A stretch of 64,000 bases of DNA, from assembly GCA_963576475.1 (NCBI GenBank), contig OY754967.1, positions 26,743,095-26,807,094 of the forward strand, read 5' to 3'. The notes under the pieces are model-generated. The model did no database searches and was not told the origin of the DNA. It saw only the letters and a program-made list of their open reading frames with translations. A program made the position numbers and the translations under genes. The DNA comes from Molanna angustata. Its lineage: Eukaryota; Arthropoda; Insecta; Trichoptera; Molannidae. This document shows, piece by piece, positions 1-26,000 of the stretch (its first letter is position 1; the number at the start of each line of letters is the position of its first letter).

Positions 1-605
1 CTAAGGGGCATCGAAATTAAGCAGGTGAAAGAGTTTGTAGGTATATCTGGGAAGCAGAATATCTCAAGACGGACGTTCAACAGCAGACATCAGAAGCAGA
101 ATCCACCAAGCAAGAGTCGCCTTCAACAAAGATCAACAATTTTTAAATCCCCTAATATTTCCATCAAAATTAGGAAAAATTTTATCAAGACTCTTGTCCG
201 GAGTGTACAAGAGTCTTGCTATATGGCTGTGAAACATGGACCATCAGCCAACGCGAAACGGGACGTCTGTCTGCGTTTGAGATGTGGTGCTACAGACACG
301 TTCACTGGTCAGAACACATCAGCAACGACGAGGTACTAAGTAGGGTTGGAGAGACAAGGCAACTTATAAAAAGAATTGCCCAACAGAGAACAACTGGATA
401 GGCCACAACATCCGGCACCCAGGCCTGCTTTTTACCATCGTCGAAGGAATGATTGATGAGGGTAACTGTAGAGGTCGCCCCAGAAACAACTATGTAGACC
501 AGATAATCGGTGACGTGCGCTGTAGCAGTTACAAAGAGATGAAGAGACTGGCGGACAATAGAGATAAGTGGAAAGATCGAGTGTTTGGTGCAGACCAATC
601 CTAGG
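1..605 (+). pseudogene. LINE reverse transcriptase C-terminal remnant
   Basis: Read across frames, the segment gives IKQVKEFV, LLYGCETWTI, RLSAFEMWCYRHV, IGHNIRH, CRGRPRNNYVDQI and SYKEMKRLADNRDKW, the usual order at the end of RTE/CR1-like reverse transcriptases. Several frame changes (around 100, 210 and 395) mark it as dead. It enters from outside the window, so its 5' part is unknown. Confidence 0.75.
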
Positions 606-858
606 ATTGTGACCCAGAAGAGAGATAGCCATGTTGTACACATTACATTTTTTTACGTATAGTTTCCGGCAAATACCTAACTTACAAATTAGCCCTTCTG
701 GGCAGCCCCCGAAATTTCTCGTTATTTGTCGAAAACTATACCAATAATTGAACTCTAATAACTTACTTCTGTTGATTCCTGCAAATGAAGGATTCTTAAT
801 TAATATTTGTGGTACATACCTAATTTAAATAGATAATAATATTTTACTTTTGTATCAG

Positions 859-13382
<12,524 letters not shown>

Positions 13383-13507
13383 CATCACGTGGACAATGCA
13401 AATACTGGCAGGTCATGGCAAAATAATATAACAAGTAATAAACTTTAAATAATATTGCCAATTCGACCTTCAAACTTAATCCAAAATAACATTAATTTGA
13501 ACCTTTA

Positions 13508-13513
13508 AATAAA
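13508..13513 (+). promoter_or_regulatory. Candidate polyadenylation signal of the esterase gene
   Basis: AATAAA lies 126 bases after the esterase stop codon with no better candidate nearer. A downstream GT-rich element is weak, so the assignment is tentative. Confidence 0.45.
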
Positions 13514-13542
13514 GGTTTGTATATGAAATATCCAACTATGAT

Positions 13543-13632
13543 TCGTAAAAGAGAATTTATTTCTCTTAATGAATTGACAGTATTAACCTTGGAGGAGTTG
13601 GTATTAACCTAAGAATGTGACAATCCAACTGT
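13543..13632 (+). repeat. Fragment of repeat family E1 (5' end)
   Basis: AAGAGAATTTATTTCTCTTAA with GAATTGACAGTATTAA matches the first part of the element at 34054; CAATCCAACTGT lies at its right side. It lies in the 3' flank of the esterase gene. Confidence 0.5.
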
Positions 13633-14019
13633 ATACCATTTTAAATTGAAACTCTGCTTCTGACAATGAGAGGCCCATTAGAAGAAATGTGGATTAGTAA
13701 GAATGAGTAGTTTTTTTTTATATTATTTGATACCTACTCCATAAGCAAAAAATATTTAGTAGGTATATGTACTGCCGAAAAAGTATATTAAAAGTTACTA
13801 TTATTCATTTGATGTTACAATTCAAAATTCACATATTTAAAGTCTTTTCAAATTAATGTAATTTTGTCAATGCCAATTTGTGTTGTCCATTTCTAAACGC
13901 AATATTACTCTGTAAATATTGAATATGTATCATATGTAATATTTAAAAATATATTTATGAATTAACAATAATTTTATAATTAAAACGTAGGTTTACTTAT
14001 TTTTAGATACATAATATAT

Positions 14020-14178
14020 CCTATTCTGATTCGTTTCAGAATGCGAAAACATCTAAATCAACGGGCAACCGTGGATAAAAGGATTTTATTCACGGGGTGT
14101 GACGTAATGAGTCCCGTATAAATGCAGTCAACTTTTTGACATTTCTCATATACTAAAATTTAGACGAATCAGAATAGG
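14020..14178. mobile_element. 159-bp MITE with 15-bp perfect terminal inverted repeats
   Basis: CCTATTCTGATTCGT at the left end is exactly inverted at the right end. The internal sequence contains GGGTGTGACGTAATGAGTCC. Nothing else is recognised between 14179 and 15418. Confidence 0.75.
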
Positions 14179-15418
14179 ACCTAATATATTTAGTAATAAC
14201 TAAAACGCAATACTTTGATCATAGTTTTTAAAAATTTAGAATATCTTTCAAAAAATAATAATTTTACTCAACCACTTTTCCACAGTAGATTTTCTTCATC
14301 TTCACCCTATTTCTGTTAACTCCTGGATTAAAAAGTCACCTCCTCCACTCAATTAATCAAAATATGATAGGGCGTTTGCCCTGTATATCTCCCTGTTCTT
14401 TTAGTAAAAAAATTTTATTTGAATATAAATATTGTTTAAATACATAGGTACATCATTCTTAATATTCTCACAGAAGAGAAAGAAAATGAATGTATAATCA
14501 AAACTTGTAAATGTTAAATTAATACACGCATTCGGCAACAAAATTCTCTCTGAATCGGTACATTATAGATATTTGTCTGTTACATACATAGCATCATTTT
14601 TCAGTGATTATTACACTTTATACTTTTCATTTCATTTTTAAATATTTGTAGTTATATTTCATTAGTTTTATTTTGTTCAATAACTACATAATACTCTTGC
14701 TGATGTGTCCACTGATGAGAGTGGTCTGTAGTCCTGGGGATCTGATTATGACAAATGACAACGCAATGTCAGTCTCTGCTTATTGGTGTGGTAGAGCTTA
14801 GCCGGACACGAAAAAGGAAGAAAGATACTCAGAATATCTTACATTCCACTTGACTTGTAATGTTTCATTTTACTTATACATAATAATATGATGTTAATTG
14901 TACAAAAAACTATACTATGCTTTTATATTATATTCAGTATATTCAAAATGAAAAAGGTATTAAAATAAAATGAGTTTTATTTGTGATAAGGAAATATTAT
15001 GTAGGTACTATTAGAAATTTGTTTTTATAAAAATTATAAACATAAAATTAAAATGAAGAATGACATGAAATAATACTGAGATCAAGTATTTTTCATGTTC
15101 AAAAATCATAACTACGCATTGTAAAATTTTATTCCCAGACTTCAATATGATTACACATCATGGTATACATACACACATATAATTAAAAGAAAATAGTATG
15201 TAATTATATTTTATTAGCAGTTGACATATTAGCTGTTCTCTTAACATAAGCATCTTATAAAACCTGGAACAAAACCGTATACTTGCAAGTAAATAAAATT
15301 ATTAATAAAAGGATAATTATCGGAATGAAAATTTCTTCATAAGAGGTGCAATATTGTATATGATTCTTATTGTATACATAAGAATCAGAAGTCATAATAA
15401 AGCAGCACATTTTTTTTA

Positions 15419-15502
15419 GACAAACATGTATTGTCTATATATTTATGACAAACATGTATTGTCTATATATTTATGACAAACATGTATTGTCTATATATTT
15501 AT
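15419..15502 (+). repeat. 28-bp tandem repeat, three identical copies
   Basis: GACAAACATGTATTGTCTAT plus ATATTTAT three times head to tail, with no differences seen. Confidence 0.9.
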
Positions 15503-15688
15503 GATTATTTGCACTGCATAATACAGTTTTTTTACGTTCACAAGAATAATAAATGAAATTTAGGTACAGCAAAAGTTTTTATCAACTCTTAAAACTGTTG
15601 TGCCATGTGACAATTTTACAACTGTAATTTATTACCAATATTATTATAATTTGGAATGAAACATTATACATATTTCAATACAACTATT

Positions 15689-15802
15689 AGACCCCATTCA
15701 CATAACAGGCGATTTTTAGAAATTTTGATTTGAAAATTTTGTGTAATTGTTAATTGGCGTTAGCAAAACACACGCTCAATAGCTATCACGTGAACGGGGT
15801 CT
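15689..15802. mobile_element. 114-bp MITE with AGACCCCRTTCAC ends
   Basis: AGACCCCATTCAC at the left is inverted as GTGAACGGGGTCT at the right. The element ends one base before the next element. Confidence 0.7.
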
Positions 15803-15803
15803 T

Positions 15804-16488
15804 AAGGCTAGCATCAATACAGGCGCAGCAGACGGGTTTTATAATTCTTTGTATAGGAATTCATACAAGTGCATCCACTGATCGGTAGCGGACAGAGTGC
15901 GCATATCGGATCATCAGAATGCCAACGCCGTTGCAAGGAGATTCAAAAATCCGTTCGGATCTGTCATTGTTGTATGTCCATTTATTATGATGATGTCATA
16001 TCGTCTTCTTAATGGAAAATTGTCATTAATATTTTTTTAAATAAATTATATTTTATTAGTTTGTATAAATCATGTTATTAAAATTGAAATTGTGACCAAT
16101 TTCGGAAGTAACCGTTCCCTCGGGGAGATTTTCAACATTTTTACATAGTTAGATAGTGGAAGTATCTCAATAATATTATAAATTCAAATGTTTGGATGTT
16201 TTGATGTTTGTTACTCAATCACGCGAAAACGGCAGAAAGATTTTGGATGAAATTTGGCATTGGCTATGTGTTATATATTTTTTACATTCATTGTTATTAA
16301 TTTTTATTAAATATTTTCATTAAATAAAATCATGTACGAGCCGAGCATGCTATGTTGGAAAAAAAAAACATATTTGTATTTTCAATGGAAAATTGTCAAC
16401 AAATCCAAAGAGAGTTAATAATCATAATAAAAAGACAGTTGTGTCGGGAATCCGATCAATCCGCTGGGACTGTATGGACACTAGCCTT
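15804..16488. mobile_element. Non-autonomous DNA element with AAGGCTAG ends
   Basis: Left end AAGGCTAGCATCAATACAG; right end is the inverse of AAGGCTAGTGTCCATACAG. The left part (CAGCAGACGGGTTTTA) resembles the MITE at 21403. The middle holds CACGCGAAAACGGC and TTTGGATGAAATTTGGCA, motifs common in insect interspersed repeats. Confidence 0.6.
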
Positions 16489-19400
16489 TATTCTACCTTT
16501 TATGTAACTTAAAATATAAAAGATTGTATTTTACAATTGGTGAAACTTTAATATAATTTATGACTTAACAAAAAGTGCTAATAATTTGGAATTTTGTGTA
16601 CATATTTAAAAAATATAATAAATATCCTCATCAATAAAAAGGCTTTGGTCAACAACCTTCAAAGTTTTAAAAATACTCAAAAAGTAAATTATACTTAACA
16701 TAATAATTATTGTGATGCATATTTCATAATATGTTATTCATTTTATTTATAAATTCTGATTAATTACTTATCTCTATATTGATGTTCAATGGCTAGTAGG
16801 TAATACTTTAAATTATCATTACAGAAGGATCTATCTACAAATTTGCTGTTTACAGAAAATTGACATTTTGTTTTATTATTTTGTTTAAGCTGTTACATTC
16901 TTTTGACAGTGTAATTAATCTATCAGAACCCAAATCCCTATTAATTATTTTAGGTATATAGCTCAAAACCTAAAATTTTGTAGCTACACCCTTCTGACAC
17001 TAAGCCCCGTATCTATAGTATTACTAACAAATGTTGTGTAAAATTAAGAATATATGATTAAAATACCATTTAAAGTCTGATCGTTGCAATGAAAGTTGAA
17101 TATTATTATAATAAAACAATTTACACTAAAACATTCAATAGGTATATATGTTGGCCATAGTCATAAAACTTAAAATTGCGCTATAGCAATCAAATCAAAA
17201 GCTAGTAAGCAGTATCATGTAGAAATATTTTGGACATCTACGAGAACTATGTATAATACTACTTGTCGTTTGTCACGCCTTTAACTAAAGAAGCTCATAA
17301 TGATTTCTATTAAATTATATTTTGTTGATGAAATACAATGATAAATGCCCAACAACAATCCTTGATATCATTTGTGATGAATTAAGGCTCTTGTAACCAT
17401 GTGACATACTCATACCATGTACCTTTGTGTAATATGTAACTCCATAAAACCACCAAATAATGTAATTACAATTCTATACAATGGTCACAAAAATAAAGTA
17501 ATTATGTAGGTTATTAATATTAGGCTGCAAACCTTTAAGACAATTTTCATAGAAGTTACTAATTGTTTCGAATATATTGATCAACCATTAGATGGATCAG
17601 CTGGGTGTAAGAAAACATTTTTTTTTTAATATAATAAAATAAAAACAATGTATTTCCAACATAAATAAAACAAAACCTAACAGCTTAAGTAATATTGATT
17701 ATAAAGATACAAAATAAAATTTTCTCAACAACTAATAATGAAGTATTAACTTTAATACTTCTAATACAATTTTATTTTCATTTCAAGTACAAACTGAAAT
17801 ATCAATGAAACAAATATTAAACTTTTGAATAAATTTTACAAACAACTTACTCCATCATAAAAACAAACAACCTTTATGAAATACTTATTTAGGAAAAATG
17901 TCTTCCTAATTATGAACAAATGAGAATAGTCAAAAGAAAAAAAATCATTAATGGCCGTGTTTCAACTAAATACCTGCTCGGAGCTCAAATCCTTGAGTGC
18001 ATTACTCAATGAATTTGCATTTCACCAACATTCTTAATTGAGCCCTAGGCTCAACTCTCCTTAAATTTACGGTGTACACGAATCCGAACTCAAGATAAAT
18101 TATATAGAAATATATAAAAATCAAGAACACATCATTTATCTTGTTTCATCTATTAAAATATCAATCAAATAATATTAAATGCGTAGTTCACAATTTTTAC
18201 AAGTTTTTGAAATTGTTTGAAACAAGTATTAACTTTGATCTCATCAGTAGGTATATTAGCATTAGTGTCGTGAATGGTCTCGAGCTCTGTATATCATATC
18301 GCATACCTGCTATTCTACCCCTGCTATTTGCGCATTGTGCATACCGCCATTATTGTTTTCGTTGACATAAATTATAATGCTGTTTTAAATGAATTTCAAT
18401 TTTATTTAACAAACACAAAAAGCAATGTTTTGACATCATGAATAAATTCTTGTGTTCATTTCGCTCTAGGTTTAAAGCGTTTCTGTCTATTTCTTTAGCT
18501 AATTCAACTATTTTTCACAAACCCAGTCTTAGGTGATAATGATATATCTGGATAATATTGAAATCAAATATAATATAAAATATAAAACAGATTTTATGAC
18601 ACAAACAACAAGAGGATATTGTGCTAAAATGTAATAATTTTAGTTACAAAATACTTTGATGAATGACTTGATCCACAATAGACCGTCACTTAAGAGTTGA
18701 TGCTCCGGCGTCACTTAACGGTGATAAGATTGTTTGGTGAAACGAAAATTAAGGTGAGTGCTTCAAAATACTGATTATTGCGCATAGGAATCTTAGTGAA
18801 AGCGGGGGTAAGATATTTATACATATAGTACCGGGACAATGATGTACAAGGCATACTTCAGCTAACTCAACACTGGTTTAGTCAAGTTCATTTACATAAC
18901 TTACTTACTTCCATCAAAACTTTACTGGTACATTTCCCACTCTCACATTAATTTATACTATAGGGTACAAATACATAAATTGAATTGTAAAATTAAATTA
19001 TGTCAAAATAGCTCCTAATTAAATTTGGAAAATCATTTGTTATTATTTGCTCTTTAAAAAAAATATATGATCAGGGCTTATTCAAAAATTTTCCTTCTTT
19101 CCCCTCAAATCGCTCATCAATAATAATTTTTCATTGTGATAAATGAAACCTTACTTTATTATAGAATCCTAATAATAATGTTTCTTTTGAGAACTCTTAA
19201 AGTGCATTATATTATTGTAATAACTGTAACAGTACAAATGTACAATACAAATATTTCCAAATAAAATTAAATATTTAAAGCCACTTAAAGCATAACTGAG
19301 TTACATGAGATTGAGGATATATTATGCTATACTAGAACTGGGATAGGAGTACACAAACTAAAGGAACACTAAATAAATAAATCAAGTTTTGCAAGACTGA

Positions 19401-19828
19401 CAATTTTTCACCTTGCCTTTTTAGTACTGAGGAATATAAATATTATGGTAGGGTGCATTAATATAATTTCTGTAAGCTTGAAAAATGAACTCTGAAGTAA
19501 ATCAATTTGTCATAAATAAAATTAACTGATTAATATCATCTAACCATTTTTACTGATTAGAAAGTAATATTGTTTACTTACATATACACTTTTATAATAT
19601 TGGAACACATGCACATATAATGATTGTTTCTTTTACTTACTAAAAAAAACTGGGAGAGTATAAAGAAATAATAACTAATTCCTAAAATACGACATTTTGT
19701 TTTTGTGATATTGTGTGCATTTCTTAATAAACAAAAACATAAAAGAAAATAAATACAGTTAAAGCATACTATAATATTAAATACAAATATTTATACACAA
19801 TCATAGAACAACCTTCTTTATATAATAT
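16489..19828. other. Gene-free convergent intergenic spacer
   Basis: AT-rich sequence between the 3' ends of the esterase and TDRD7 genes. No exon-like frame, tRNA or clear repeat was recognised apart from a near-palindrome (TTGAGCCCTAGGCTCAA) at about 18037. It probably contains the TDRD7 3' UTR at its right edge. Confidence 0.6.
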
Positions 19829-20049
19829 TTATTTGAGAATTGCTCTTCTTTCTTTAGCCAACAACTTATTAAGATACAAATCTTCTTGAGTAGATGTATC
19901 AATCAAATTTAAAACCAATAATAGTTCATCTTTATTAACAGGATCTACTTCAACATTTTCAACAATTGAAACAAAACATTGATCTTTTACTAACTCTTGA
20001 AATCTAATGCAATCTGTCACAGACCAATCTCTATTCATGGGCATAACTC
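19829..20049 (-). CDS. TDRD7: TDRD7 exon 18 (C terminus)
   Basis: Acceptor TTTTTTCAG. It encodes the last 72 residues (QCFVSIVENVEVDP, ending ERRAILK) and TAA at 19831-19829. Confidence 0.86.
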
Positions 20050-23000
20050 CTGAAAAACAAAACATACAAAATTAATTTCAAAGAATAGAATTTATTTTCT
20101 TAACTATAAAATATAAACCAGGGGGGCAAGTCTGGTTCGACCGGCGAAATCAAAACCCTAGTGATTACCCATATCATGGATATAATTATCGTATGGAGTT
20201 CTATGACATCTAAAGATATTATAGAACTCCATATAATAATTATATCCATGATATGGGTAATCGTGAGGGTTTTGATTTCGCCGATTGAACCAGACTTGCC
20301 CCCCAGGGATGTTGCAGATTCGGATTTTTTGATATCCGCGGATGCAGCGGTAGAATTTTAAGATGCGGTTCTTAAAAATAAAAATAAAAACTATGTATGG
20401 GTGCAGATATAAAATAAAAAATAATTTTTGATTTTTCAATTATTAAATATTAAGTATGCAAAGCTAAAAATTTGTGGGTTGTATTTAATAAAAAGCAATA
20501 AAGCTGTCTTTTCAGGTTCAAGCCCGCGCTACTGAACAAGTGTTCATTAGGAACACTGACTGGTGATGGCAATAAAAATCAGCATGATATTGGTGATAAT
20601 ATTTTCAATTCTTATCAATGAACGCATCACGATTCAAATGGATTTTATTTATTTTGACACTTTTTTATTCCTGTAAGATTAGAAATTTCTTTTTGAATGA
20701 AGTACTACCTTTGAATTGTTCTGGTGTTTGAATTCAATTCAAATATTAAACAAATGTCACTTGCAACGCATCTTATCACCAAAATCTAGGTTCTTATTGG
20801 TCAATCACCGCACATCCCTTTAGTCGCCCCGCACAATTTATTTCATGGCACGACCTACATCACAGCTGCATCCGCAGAGGTAAGTAAAAAGTATAAGAAA
20901 GAAATGAAAGTATATAATATATGAAAATTACATGAAACTTCTGAGAATATAAAATTTGTAAAAAATTTTAACTTATGGTAGAATAAATTAAAAAGATAAA
21001 GTAGACTGAACCAAAAGCAACTCTTATTTAATAAAAAATATAAATAGCTAAACAAGATTATAATTATTATAAAAAGATAAAAATTACCATGCAATCTAGC
21101 TCTCAGTGCCATTGCTGGAAGATTTGTCATATTTGATGGCAATTCTCTGAGATTTTCCACACTCTCTATATCTTGATCACCAAAATCAATAAAATACAAG
21201 GAAACTGTTGTATTTGATATAATACCTAGAATTTTTACTCTGAAATTAAATATTGAAAAAAAATATATTAATAATATTTTATAAATTATATAAAAAAATT
21301 AACTATAAATTTAAACATATCAAAAATAATACATTCAATAAAACAAAGCATAAAATCTATTAAAAATATGGGCTGAATGCCATTTAATATGTATGATGCA
21401 TATAAGATTCACATCCACAGAGGTGTAGCAGACAGATTGGATTTTTGTCTCTTAGCAACGACGTCATTATTGCCAACGATCCGATGTGCACGCATTAATT
21501 TGTATATAGAATACTAAAATCCGTCTGATGCGCTGCACTTATGTGGACGCTAACCCTTAATGAATGATAGGTATTAAATATGTACTGTGCGTCATTTAGA
21601 GGAACTTGTTTTAAAACTAGTTGCATGTAACACATGAGATCCAACTGTCGATGGCGATAGTATGTATAATTGAAAAATATGTACCAAACTGTAAACATTT
21701 AAACACAAATTAAACTAAATTGAAACAAAAACTAATTTATAATTCAACATATTTTTACAATGAAATAAACAAAAATAATTTAAATTTATAGTTTCTTCCA
21801 CTGTTAATCGCTCAATTTGGTTTATTTGCAACAACCGAACCTACTCAAGACAGCAAAACTGTTGTTTTTTCTAGATGTAATGGAAGCTCATGAACCTCTT
21901 GGTATTGTTCTTCAGCCCAAATATGCCAATTTTGCTTATTGATATAGTCGTTAAGCCAGAAATGGACCACATCGCTGAACAAAATTTTGGTTGATTTTTG
22001 TCAAGACTTTTCAAGAGCCCAAAAGCTGAAAAGTTTCCATGATAAAATGTGAAACATCGAAAATGCCATACTAGTTTGACATGATTCATACATGATATAT
22101 CACCCATTATAAGTGATTTACAGGTAACCCCTGTTTATCGCTACCCTGACGAGTGCAAATTAGTTATAACGCAGTATTTTTTTTAACGCTTGTTCATAGT
22201 ACGTTTCACGTGTAGTTGTTTAAAGAAAAGAACGAAGATTATGAGTGAGTGAGTCCTGTAAAGTGTGGTTGTTGTGTATCATTTGACGTTTGAAGACAAA
22301 TTTTACATAAACACAAATAGACCAATGTTATTTATTTATTATCGGCATAAGCCCTTTACAAGAAATCATGGTTATACCGTGCATATATGGCATAAGCCTA
22401 TTACAAAGAATCAAGATTATACAGGTTATACAGCACGGTTATACAGTGTATATAAAGTTAGTATAGGTATATAATAATAATAATACATGTTTAACTAAAT
22501 TTCCTTGTCATCATCCTAATTCCGCGATTGAACGAACCAGTTTGCCTAGGAATTTTGGAGGTAGGGGTACAATAAAAATAACATCATTACATAATAATCA
22601 AATCAAATTGAATCGCTAAAAACTTTCTTTCACAAAAAATCTGATAGCTCTTTAATACATAAAGTTATCTGTGATGCGGATAAAAATTTAACAACATCAA
22701 ATTTAAATGACGAGAATGTCAATAATAATATAAATGATGACCTTCTGAATTTGTGGCTAAACAAAATTATTCATTCTATACACCCAAAATGTCTCAACCA
22801 ACCTTATGTTGAAAAACTTTTGTCAAACAAATGGTTGAGTATTGGTGATTTAGACACGAATTTAGAAGGTTTTATAATAGCGATTCAGGATAGAGTAATA
22901 TAACTAAAAATTATCAAAAATATATAATAAAAGACCTAAATGTAATAGATGATAGTTATAGACAATGTATAGCTTTTCCGCAAACAATCGAGCATATAAT

Positions 23001-26000
23001 ATCGGGCTGTTCTTCTCTCGCGCAATCAGAATATACATTTAGACATAACCAAGTAGCAAAAATAATACATCAAAATTTAGCTATTAAATATGAATTGTTG
23101 ACTTGTTAAACATAAAACCATATTATGAATATGAATTGATCGCATTTTTGGAAAATAATATTTCAATTTATTACGATAAAACAATATTAACTGACCGGTC
23201 AATTCAACATAACAGACCTGATATAATAATACATGATAAAATTTAAAAAATAACATACATTTGCGACGTGGCTATTCCAAACTCTAGTAATATTATAAAA
23301 TCATTTGATGAAAAAATTAGAAAATGCACCGCTTTGGGTAATGAGATTAAAAGACTTTGGTATTCTCGTAATATAATAATATTCAGATGTGTCGATGGCA
23401 GAGCGGTTAGCGCGCTGGGCTAGTAATCCAGTGGTCGCGAGTTCGAATCCTACCTCTACCGATTTCGTTCACCTATATGCACAAGCAATTATGCTTTATT
23501 AATGAATATTAATGACATATTAATTTTTTATATTAAAAAAAAATACCATTCATTATGTCAGCCACTGGCGTTATTCCAAAAAAGATAAGCTGTAATTTAG
23601 AAATTTTAGATTTATGGAAAAACTTAATAATAAAAATGCAAAAAACGGTAATAATGAATACATGTAGAATCGTTAAAGATTTTTTAAATGTTAATATTCA
23701 GGAATCGGTAGGGTTGATAGGTAGTATAGAGACCTCCTCAGAGCCTAATCCTTTGATATGTTAAGTATCTGAATGGGTGAACTATTCCCAATTGAAAACT
23801 TGATGCGTTTGTTTTATTTTATTTAGTTGTATTCCAACTGTCAATTCGTTCATGAGAATTCAATTCTCTGAATGAATCGACATTATTAAGCCAAGATGCG
23901 TGTACGAAGGAAAATTTTGTATGGCGTAGTGGACTTTTTGCATGCTAATAACGCCAACTAGAGGCCTCGCAGCATATATGTTCCCATACATGGATTTACT
24001 CAGAATTCGGAGTGTGACATTTTATGTGAGTTTTGTGTGTGTGTCTGTCCCCCCCTTATAACTTTTGATCCGCTCAATTTACTGAGCCCAAATTTTCAGA
24101 ATATATAAATAGTTATAGGGCTATAAAACTTTTATACTCAGAATTGTGAATTTTTGTTTCAGTCAGGGGTTATCAACTTTTGAAATTTTGGTTTATTTTT
24201 CCATATATCTCAGAAACCATAAAAGCTAGAAAGCTGAAAATTGGTATGAACATAGACAAATACAAAATCTCAAATAAATTTTTTTAAAAAAATTCCAGGG
24301 TTTCTCAAACATTTTTTATTAAGAAAAATATTTTTTTATGATAAATTTATGAGTTTAACTGCCTATATTTCCAAACTTTTTAAAAATATCGAAAAAAGCC
24401 GAAACACTCCAACTAGATAATTTAATTTTCTATAAAAAATTAACATTGTATTTGTACATCTCAAATTTTTTTTAACAATTTTTATAAAAATTGAATTTAG
24501 TGACGACATTGCTTCAATATGTAAGAAGACTTAATAGTTTGATAGGATCTTAATATCCAAACATACATACAGAACCATCATGCTGTTTTCATATTCCGGG
24601 AAGGAAAAGAGGACTGACCTCCATACTGTCCTATCTTGACATACATACCAACATGTATTAAAATTTTCAATAATTTGGATTTATGGGTTTATAGTTTGAT
24701 TTTTATTCTTCAACTATACATACTATCGCTATCGACAGTTGGATCTCATGTGTTACATGCAACTAGTAAATAATTTACAGTTTACGCATTAATCAACTAA
24801 TTCATTTGAGGAAGTGTATAATGGTAATAATAATAATTGAGTGTTATTATTTGTAGTGCTTATTTGTTATTAATATCATAAGTAAATCTGCCAGCGCCAT
24901 AATAAACACCATTATATTAATGTATTTATGAATATGCTACAGATGATAGGCATTTGGTGAAACATCAATCAGTACATAAATCTCCATATTTCTATGGAAC
25001 AAAACATACTTTCTTAAAATAATAGGTTTTCTACCTACCTATACCATGTTTGATGTTTTGTATATAACACAGCATAATCTTTTCCAATTGAAGGAATAAT
25101 ATTTGTCATTGGTAATTTACCACAGTGTGTTTTTAATTTAAGCATTAGATTTTTCAGTTCTTCTTTATGCTTCAATGGTTGAACCTTAAAAATATACAAA
25201 GAATTAAAATATTATGTTAATGAACACGTCATGATCTTTGAATAAATATTAGTAAAAAAATGGAAAATAAATAACATTCTATAGATTACTAAACTAATTG
25301 TCATTTTTCACTTACCACAAAATTACTAGGATTTGCTGCTAACGAAACGTATACATCAAAATATTCTCCTTTATCTGGGAAATCAAACTTTGATACACTA
25401 ACAGTTTTATGTGTACTTAATGTATTATCACTAGGTGGTATATTTTTAGATAATAAAATCCTTTCTCTTTTCTTTTCCATATGTAATATATGCAATCGAT
25501 CATCTGAATGAGGATCAGCTATGTTTAATCTATAAATTAAATATATTAAAATATCAAATAATTGCTTGCATTTTTTTAAATACTTCATTGAGGAAACATC
25601 ATAATATACACATATACAGGGTGTATCATGAGGAGTGGATCAACCGAAGCACGGAGGTACAGGACCTCAATACCTATCGATTTAACCCCCATGTATGTTC
25701 AGCGATATTGGGTGGTTCAAAAGTTATGTACACTTTTGTGAAATTTGAATAAAAATCGGATTTCATACTAAACTACATCACTGTACCTAAACTATTAGGT
25801 TTGCGATCATGATTTTTTTTCAGAGAATAGTTCAATAGTGATGCTTAATGAAAATAATACCGTTGTGAGTCAGTACCTAATAACTTTAAAAACAAAAAAA
25901 AATCTTAAAAAATTTTTGGAAGCCTCAATTTTCCCCTAACTTTTCAAAGGCTCCTGGAACAATAATTTCACATAACTTTTTTTTCCACAAGTTATCTTAA

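Noticed and set aside
14708..14760. Hammerhead ribozyme suggested by CTGATGAGAG
   Set aside because: No GAAA box follows at a plausible distance and no stem II forms.
20308..20880. Second palindromic MITE in the last TDRD7 intron
   Set aside because: Only about 11 bases pair between the proposed ends; kept as a low-confidence repeat and not reported as a finding.
23391..23462. Functional tRNA gene
   Set aside because: No acceptor stem closure, and the tail is shared with three other dispersed copies.
25043..25046. Donor ATG/GTATAG for TDRD7 exon 16
   Set aside because: Joining there to exon 17 makes TG/A, a stop; the donor six bases further (TATAG/GTAGGT) gives the conserved Trp-Tyr-Arg.
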